Positions 55,887-62,909 of a stretch of DNA of 62,909 nt are shown one piece after another. The stretch spans positions 450,793 through 513,701 of the forward strand of contig MNCI01010715.1 of the NCBI GenBank assembly GCA_015680685.1. The letters are read 5' to 3'. Each line of letters opens with the position of its first letter. The first letter of the stretch is position 1. Under the pieces are notes generated by a model. It was not told the DNA's origin and made no database searches. It worked only from the letters and a program-made list of their open reading frames with translations. This DNA comes from Gnetum montanum (Eukaryota; Streptophyta; Gnetopsida; Gnetales; Gnetaceae). Position numbers and translations under genes: made by a program.

Positions 55887-57288
55887 GTGCCATGTAATGA
55901 GAACATTGTAGCCAATGCACTAGCCACCCTAGCTTTAAACATGCCACCACATTTGTTCGCTACCTTGCCTGCTTTAATGATGGAATGTACAAACCCTATT
56001 ATTCAAGCAATGCAAATCTCTTCTCTAAGTACGGGAGGAACGCCAGAATGGTACGACAACATTAAAACCTACCTTCTGCATGGTGAACCACCGCATGGGT
56101 TCACACCTGCACAAAAAGATGCAGTCTGCAAGCTTGCCAGGCAATACATCATCATCAGAGACAGTACTCTATGTAGACACTCTTTTGATGGGGTATTGTT
56201 AACCTGCGTTAATAATGACCAAGCGCAAAAGATAGTTAGCAAAGTCCACGAAGGATTATGTGGAGGACACATAGCCTCGCGGGCCATGGCCACTAAGATC
56301 AAACGCTTAGGGTATTACTGGCCATACATGGAATGAAACTGCCTTACCAAGGTTAAGACATGTGACACATGCCAATGTTATGCAAACCTAATACACGTGT
56401 CACCAACTAAATTGCATACTACACAGATCACTTGGCCATTCCAACGATGGGGACTAAACATCATAGGCCCCATCACGCCTAAATCTTCTACAGGACATAG
56501 CTTCATTATCATCGCTACTGAGTACTTCACAAAGTGGGTCGAAGTTATCCCCTTACGAAAGATTACATCTCAACAGGTTTTCCATTTTATCTTGGACAAT
56601 ATAGTAACTAGGTTTAGGCTTCCCATAACTATTGTGACCGACAGTGGACCACAATTTAGTAGTACCAAAACCAAGTCTTTCTACAGTAACCTTGGTATCA
56701 AGCAATCTTTTTCCTCACCCTATTACCGACAAGCAAATGGTCAAGCAGAGGCAACAAACAAGGTGGTCATCAATTTACTGAAAAAGATGCTTAGCAACAA
56801 CAAAAAACAATGGCATGAAAAAATCCTCTATGTGCTATGGGCCTATTTTACAACATGTAGAACAGCTACCGATAGGACACCCTACAGCCTAGTCTATGGA
56901 TATGAAGCGGTGTTGCCCCTGGAACTACAAGTTCCCTCACTTCGGATGGTCCTCTCCACGATTATAAATGAGAATCAACACAATGAGTCCAAGATCGTGG
57001 ATTTAGACTCAGTAGAGGAGAAACGCATCCAGATGCTCGACAACATTGAAAGATATCAAGACAAGAAAAAATAGAAGCATCATCATAACCTGCACCAGCA
57101 ACCAATCAAGAAAGGAGACTTAGTTCTTAAGGCCATTTGTGAACCAGTAAGAAAATTCTCTGCAAGGTGGGAAGGCCCTTTACTGGTCGTCAGTGCATAC
57201 GGCAACAGAGCATTCAGGTTAGCTGATATCGACGGCAATGAACTACCGAACCTGGTGAATCATATGTACTTGAAGCAGTACCACATCT
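55887..57288 (+). pseudogene. Integrase of F
   Basis: Well preserved. Zinc domain: HEGLCGGHIASRAM and CDTCQCYA (56245-56390; HHCC). Core: first acidic position reads RWGLNIIGPI (56446-56475), so Asp is changed to Asn; second Asp in IVTDSGPQFSS (56632-56665); Glu in GQAEATNKVV (56737-56768). C-terminal part: LWAYFTTCRTATDRTPYSLV, then FSARWEGPLLVVSAYG and NELPNLVNHMYLKQYH. One stop at 56335 and one at 57072. The Asn alone should abolish strand transfer. Open runs of 149 and 225 residues. Confidence 0.9.
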
Positions 57289-57294
57289 AGATGG

Positions 57295-57700
57295 TAGCTT
57301 GGCTCAAACATGAGGTAACAAATGTCCACTATGACATAAAACTAGAGATGTTGTACACGTCCACTACGACGTAAAACTGACATTTCTTGCACGCGTCCGC
57401 CATGATGCTAAACTGGCAAATTTTTCAACCATCCGCCACGACGTGAAACTAGCAAGGTAAGCATCTGTCTACTGAGACGTTAAACCAGTGCAGACTTGTC
57501 CCTGGTTCACGACTCAAAATTGACACCCATAGCACAGTCTGCTAGGATCATGAACTAGCTCATCTGCCGTCCGCTACGATGTAAAAAAAGCACCCTTTAG
57601 TCTGCCTAGACTTTAAACTAGGACCATGGTCTATTGAGACTTAAAACCAGCAACAACGATCTACTAGGACTTAAAACTGGAAGCTAGCGATAGGTTACCC
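57295..57700. repeat. Degenerate repeats after IN of F
   Basis: Repeated GTCC(A/G)C(T/C)A(C/T)GA(C/T)GTAAAACT-like units of about 45-60 bp with much drift, related to the array at 48050-48760 by the shared CTACGACNTAAAACT motif. Confidence 0.55.
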
Positions 57701-58866
57701 ATGAAGTAAGCGATCCTGATCATTCTTGCATGGCATCCTCATCAAATGGAATAGGTAGGGCATTGGAACAGACGCAGCGTCACTACCCTCCTGGCATCCT
57801 ACTGATTCCTCAGATATGCTGAAAGGCATACTACTGATCCCTCAGAGATGCTGCTACGACGACCACTTTGTGGTTGCAACTCCTGAGGTTAGCTTCGCCA
57901 TTCAGATCCCCAAGGAAACTATGTTCACCCATAACCTTGGTAGCCTCCACCCGTCACTGCCACCAGACTCTAGCTTAGCAAATTCATCTAACTAGTTCTT
58001 TGACCAGTCAGTTGGATAAGATGAATCTGGCTGTTAACGGAAAATTCTTGAACCACAGCATCAACAGAGGAACCCTTGCCTCTTGCTACGGTTCCTTCTC
58101 TATGGGTTGTGCTCTCCTTCTCGCTTTGGACTGCACTTGTTTTAACAGCCTCCCTAGCAATTAGAATAATTTCTTTGGTTATCTGTTCTCTGTTATGTTT
58201 TACAGATTACTTATTACAATAGCGTTGTTCAAGAATGCATTCACTAGGAGGGTGAGGCATCACAGCGTTCTGAGGTGGCTACTCAGACTAGCCTGGCTAC
58301 ATGGAAGTGCAAACCCTACCTTTCCCTCCACCAGACACCTCATCTTAATTTCTCCCTTATCTTTACAACTGCCCTTACCCTCTTCTCCTATTTGTACAGA
58401 ATGTGAGCATACAGGAAGTCTTTCACACATGATGACCATCACGTCCATGAACTAGTGTAATGCAACTCGCCTCATGGAACATAAAAAAATGGGCAAAGCT
58501 AGGCAAAATGGATGAAACAAAACTCGTCCGGGCCATACGGGCGTAACGCAACTCGCCCATGCAAGCCCCACATATACAGTACAGTAGTAGCATAACCTCT
58601 CGAGAAAACACCCGCGAGTAGTTTTCTAATAACATGTTTGCAAAGTATCCCGCTCATGCTTGAGTCTTCCCGTACCTCCCTCCCTCACAACTGTAAGATC
58701 CCTCTTATGCCCCTTACGCTCCCAACCTTCACACTTCCAGGTTTCACTGAGCAACATCTGAGCAACAGTTGACAAATGATGTTGGCACCTTTAGTTCTGC
58801 GATGTTTCATATTCTTTGTCAACGTCTCTCGGGCAAGCCCTCAAAACATCAACAAAGAGGGACCAT
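57701..58866 (+). other. 3' untranslated region of F with PPT
   Basis: 1.2 kb with no supported gene. It ends with the purine-rich AACAAAGAGGGACC directly before the 3' LTR, the likely PPT. Confidence 0.55.
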
Positions 58867-60043
58867 TGAAACATCATGAAATTTCGAGATCTTGATGATT
58901 CAGCAACGTCTCGAAGTTTAGGTAAAGGAATTCACTGGTGGCGCATTCCAATGAGTCTTCTTTTCCAGCTAAGGGTCTGCTACACCACGCTACGCAGCTC
59001 AGCATAGTAGACTTCAGGACCGAACATAAAAAAGGGAAGCACAGCAACGACACTTCAACTTTGCAAGCTGGCCATGATTGAAAATGTTAACTTTTGGCAT
59101 ATTACACTAGATTATGCTATGCAACGTAATGTAGCGTGACGCAAGCAAATGGTTGATTTAATCGCAACAACGAAGATAGAAAAATTCAAGTGTTAGCAAT
59201 TCTTACACCACGATATGCTCCCTAGCGTATTGTAGCGTAACCGCACAATAGTCTATTACCGAAGCTCCAGCAAGGGTATATTACAACACACTACGCTTCA
59301 AAGTGTAGTGTAGCGTAACACTGCAAGCTTCCACTATGGCACATCAGGTCAACGGTATTTTGTGGGCCTAGGACACACATCATTTAAACTACGTTCTTCA
59401 CCTAACCCTAATCTTATAAATACCCCAGTTGACAATGATCAAAGGGTTGGCAATTCTTGAGATTGGCAGCTATTGGCAAGACTGGTAAGAGGATAAGAAA
59501 GAGTTGGCAATAGGAGAGCATCAACGGTGACCAGCAAGAGTTCAAGTTGGCAGACACTTTGCTTTGAGCTCGACCCTTGCGCCCAGATTAGCTAAAACAA
59601 GGTAGATCAGCTTTTTCTTGTTTCATCCCTGAATATTTATTTTTGTTCTTGGCATGTGCTTTGTCTAAACCGAAGCCCACCTACAACCATTGTACTCAAC
59701 ATATTTTTTTATAAGCTAAATCCCAGATCTTGGGATCACACATTCTCTAAATTCAATTTGTTGCATCCTATTTACATATATTTTACAATCGATTTGTATC
59801 GTCTACATCGTCCTCGTTGCCTTCGACATTACCGATATCATACCCTCTCATCAAAATCGTCATCTCATCATCTGATCATTACAAAATTTACTAATTAAGT
59901 AAGTCCCTATCTAATCAACAAGATTGTTCAGGGCACCTCATATTTGTTTTCTCTAGCACAGCCCTCCCACAGATCCAGGGTTGGAACTGTGTACACAGAA
60001 ATTTGTTCGGTATTTCCAGCGATTGACGTTTTCCATCGTTACA
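58867..60043 (+). mobile_element. 3' LTR of element F
   Basis: 1177 bp, TGAAACATCATG to ATCGTTACA. Very similar to 42759-43945 over its full length. TATA box near 59414. The CTCCC target copy follows at 60044-60048. Confidence 0.9.
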
Positions 60044-61344
60044 CTCCCCATAGTAGGTAGTAGCCTTAGTAGCCCTTACATATCCTCAACACTAGAGTCC
60101 GTGGGCCCCGAGGTTAAGAAATGGTGATCGCAAGTTAATACCCCCATCCATGAGAACCTACCAAGGCATGAGAAGTTCATGGAAGTCACGACCAACTTTC
60201 AAAACGTAAGATAGATAGTGAGGTGAGTTATGGAGAGAAATGGATGAAGAGAGAGGCGATAGAATTGGAATTTCGATCATCGGTCACATGAAACCTCATG
60301 TGAAGTTATGGTTAAGTGACCCAGTAGGACCTTTCCTGAGTTTAGACCCAAAACCAACCACATACAGTGACATCATAGTAACATGCGAAGCCTCATCCAT
60401 CCTCCAAGTATACAATAATGTCCCCACAGAGAACCACCACTCTAACAGGTGTGAGAGAAAGGAAGTGAAACGGGACTAAGTTAGAGGGGACGAAGTGAGT
60501 CCCATAACTATTTTCCATGACTCGTGAGAGGCGGTCTAAGGGTTGTGCTTTAAATTCCCACAAACTTAGGTTTTTATTTTTTATTTTTCTTGTTATTTGA
60601 TGGGAACCACACCATGTAAAGACCCATGCCTAGTTGCGCATATTCGACCAAGGGATGTGCTTTGAATCCTCATGTTTTTTTTTTTTTGAATTTTTGCGAT
60701 GAGGACCACACCATGCAAGGTCAAATTGCCCATTAGCTTCCTTGTAGAGAAGAATGTGGAGTGGTAAGAAATTCATAAGGACACACCAGCAACCCAAGGG
60801 ACAGAAGAGGATGACGAATGTTGCATTCCCCTTGAAGTCACACCTGATTCAAACCATTGGGTCATCCACAAGTCTCGAAACTACACAAGTCACACATTAA
60901 TTAAAATGTTTTTAAGTGAAGGGGTTTGCATGTTTTCAGAGAAAGGAAACCCGTGGAGTGGATGAATGGGTGGATGACGTGGACTCACTACCAATTTTAT
61001 GAGATGAAAATAGACGTAAAGTCCAAGAACAACAATGCAAGGGCAAGAGCAAGATCAACTAGGTGGACCATTTCAAGCGACCCATCACAACGAAAACCAT
61101 CCACGCCAGATACCTAATGACGATAAGACGACTTATTAACAACTAACTAAAAATTAAACACACACAAATGCATAAATAATCAACAAAGAAATGGAAAAGT
61201 AATTAAAGAAATGAAAATTTAGTAAGAATTGGCAAATGTACGAACGATGTTGAAAAACAAAAAAGTGTAAAACAAAAAATTTCAAAAACAATGGGGAGCT
61301 TGGTAGAATGGATTAGCATGAAGGATGATCTCCCCCACGACTGG
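60044..61344 (-). other. 3' untranslated region of B, right part
   Basis: Minus strand: from the family motif TCGTGGGGGAGATC (about 61330) to the F insertion. It matches E1 18860-19560, including the repeated TGCATGGTGTGGT segments (about 60605 and 60700) and a poly-A tract near 60665-60690. No gene. The first five bases are the right target duplication of F. Confidence 0.65.
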
Positions 61345-62018
61345 GTGGAAAGGAGGAGACACAAAAAAATGGAACGAGGCTATCCTGGTGACGATGAGAA
61401 GGTAGCATTGGTTAGGTGGAGTTCACAGAAAGGTTTTAATTGTTGCTAATTGATCAACTGTGTTCTAGTGGGGTCCTTGGGATTGTGTATAAGCAAGGCC
61501 CCGGATAGGAAGGTTTCGGAGACAATGTAAGGTCCCTCCCACAGTGTTTGAAACTTGGTTGTTTGTGGTACATGTATGGGGTTATAGTAAAGCACCTTAT
61601 CTCCACATCTAAATGTCACCTTCCAAATCCTATGATCATGACATTTTTTATTCTAGGCCTTGTGGATCTCATTTCAAGACAAGGCCACTAATCGATTCTC
61701 ATCTAGCACACTTAGGTTGATAAGTCATTCATGTTGTGCTAGTGGTAGGTCAAGACCTAAGTCACTAGCTATGGATAGTGTCCAAAGTTCTGCTCGGATT
61801 GGAAGTTTTGGTAGCTTACCGTACACTAACTCATAGGGAGAGTAACCTACAGGAAGTTTCCAAGTAGAGTGATAGGCCCAAAGGGCATCATTAAGTTTGG
61901 TGCTTCAATCCCTCCTATATTTACTAATAGTTCGAGTGAGGATTTTGGTGATCTCCCTATTGGTGACTTCGGCCTACCCGTTGGCTTAGGGGTGATAAGG
62001 TGTTGTAAATTTATGGGT
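61345..62018 (-). pseudogene. Integrase C-terminal half of B
   Basis: Minus strand. Readable: a NxxxHKFTTPYHP-like start near 62000, the segment before LNDALWAYHSTWKLPVGYSP (about 61890-61830), YELVYGKLPKLPIR, LVGLVLK-type basic stretch, FYYNPIHVPQTTKFQTLWEG (61580-61520) and IHNPKDPT. It matches E1 IN 18150-18800. The N-terminal domain and most of the core are missing because homology stops at 62018. Stops are present. Confidence 0.75.
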
Positions 62019-62909
62019 GTTGGTGACCGTTTGGGACGCGACCACCAACGAGTGTCCTCGAACAGGATTTAAGTGCCTACTAGTCTCTGGCAACACCAAG
62101 GCCCAGATACCTCCAAATAAACTTAGTAGTTAATGTGAGTATGTGTGTGTGCTGTTGCAGCGTGCGATTGTGAGAAATGTAACGATTGCGTTGCGTGTAA
62201 ACTACAAATGACTTACTTTAAAGAGATCCAGCCAACTTTGCCCAGTACTGTGAGTTGTTGAAAATTTCCTATTTTGTTCAATTGCCTAGTCTACGCGGTC
62301 CTTATAATACCTACTTATAAGAAATAAAATTTTGCAAAAACATTTCAGCACAACTCCGCAATCTACTCCTAATTTTCCCCAGAGAAAGAGATAGTTCCAC
62401 AAGAAAACTAGAAATAGAGCAAGATTCGATGGAAATAGATAGAAAAGAAAGGAAAGCAGATTTGTGTAGACCTCAAATATTTAAACAAGGTAAAGTCACA
62501 CGAGTAAACACTTCGCAATAAAGCTATCCCAAATTCAATATCTACGAATTGTTCAAACTTCCAAGGCTCAAACAAGCAATATCTTCAAGACAATCCTATT
62601 ATGCTACCAAAAATTACTGCGTAAACTACCACGTACGAGACTCCATTTTGACTAGATAATAGATGTCAATTATTGCATTCAAACAAAACCTTTAAAAGAC
62701 TTGACAATTTCTGATTGAAAAACTATGAGAATTCACTTTAAAGATAAAAAGAAGCTATTCTGGTCCCATCAAAATACCAAAGATTCTCTGAACCCTCTCG
62801 ACTACTGGATTGTTCAACGGTGTGACTACAAACAGAGGCTCTCTTACAACAATCCCAATAGGAATTCCCACACGTTGCACAATAACAAAATTTACTACTA
62901 AAATGCTCT
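62018..62909. mobile_element. Unidentified insertion in the integrase of B
   Basis: Alpha homology ends near 62018 and the remaining 892 bp match nothing else in the window. The sequence begins TGTTGGTGACCG, so it could be an LTR with a TG end. It has a short (TG)n near 62141-62153 and no ORF of note. It runs off the window, so the other end and any target duplication cannot be seen. Confidence 0.4.

Larger units (their letters stand above)
42759..60043 (+). mobile_element. Element F: 17.3-kb Tat/Ogre-like retrotransposon
   Basis: A complete insertion with two similar LTRs (1187 and 1177 bp) and a perfect 5-bp duplication. Plus-strand order: LTR, PBS, gag, PR, a 5.9-kb non-coding gap holding a tandem array and an antisense gene, RT, RNase H, a second RNase H, IN, repeats, PPT and LTR. 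The second, archaeal-type RNase H after the first is the hallmark of the Tat lineage, and a spliced gap between PR and RT is known from Ogre. Stops and frameshifts make it defective, but it is younger than the alpha elements around it. Confidence 0.9.
38178..62909 (-). mobile_element. Element B: 3' part of an alpha retrotransposon, split by F
   Basis: Minus strand, right to left: IN C-terminal half (62018-61345), untranslated region (61344-60044, continuing at 42758), ORF-X (42054-39264), PPT (about 39023-39036) and 3' LTR (39022-38178). Element F (42759-60043) interrupts the untranslated region. The empty site is confirmed by C, where TATGCAAGTGGGTCC-TTCCCATAG at 36786-36812 is uninterrupted. 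IN is itself cut at 62018 by unknown DNA. B sits inside C. Confidence 0.8.

Noticed and set aside
61869-62072. Plus-strand ORF of 67 residues
   Set aside because: The minus strand here encodes the integrase of B; the plus frame is a shadow.

Overview
This window is plant nuclear DNA made almost entirely of nested, decayed Ty3/gypsy LTR retrotransposons. I found no host gene that I could support, and no rRNA, CRISPR or prokaryotic feature. The evidence for a plant is: primer-binding sites matching plant tRNA-Asp; gag, protease (PR), reverse transcriptase (RT), RNase H and integrase (IN) fragments of Athila-like and Tat/Ogre-like type; a tRNA-derived SINE; TATAAATA promoters; and small GT-AG introns. 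Deep nesting and heavy decay suggest a large, repeat-rich seed-plant genome. The species cannot be told from the sequence.

Two families account for most of the DNA. Family alpha (Athila-like) has LTRs of about 780-1050 bp that start TGATGA and end CTCATCA, with a very short U3. It is present as element G (LTR 9-1052, minus, rest off-window), A (1109-10069, minus), D (10259-31987, minus, split), the composite block E1/E2 (11559-27112, plus, sitting inside D), C (32002-38177, minus) and B (38178-62909, minus, split). Family F (Tat/Ogre-like) is one 17.3-kb element at 42759-60043, plus strand, with both LTRs and a perfect CTCCC target duplication. It lies inside B.

Layout, left to right. 1-1108: LTR of G inside the end of an older LTR. 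1109-10069: A, carrying two solo LTRs (4697-5840, another family; 7369-8203, alpha) and a SINE in its own 5' LTR. 10070-10258: short non-element spacer. 10259-31987: D, broken by the plus-strand block. The block has one complete gag-pol internal region (E1) joined head-to-tail to a pol-deleted internal region (E2) with no LTR between them. 32002-38177: the 3' part of C. 38178-42758 and 60044-62018: the 3' part of B, split by F. 62018-62909: unknown DNA interrupting the integrase of B.

Most interesting points. (1) Elements B and C carry a long extra ORF (called ORF-X here, about 930-950 codons) between integrase and 3' LTR, the place env-like genes occupy. Its start codon follows a 3'-splice-site-like sequence, also preserved in E2, and a TATA box lies 340-470 bp upstream. 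(2) Element F has a 5.9-kb gap between PR and RT, bounded by plausible splice sites as in Ogre elements. It holds an 85-bp tandem array and a large antisense gene with at least four small GT-AG introns whose phases fit the reading frame. (3) The E1/E2 junction joins a polypurine tract (PPT) directly to a primer-binding site (PBS). (4) U3 regions carry palindromes, including a roughly 190-bp array of near-palindromic 15-mers. All coding regions have stops or frameshifts, so every gene is called a pseudogene. No alignment program was run; homology calls are by eye within the window and from known motifs.
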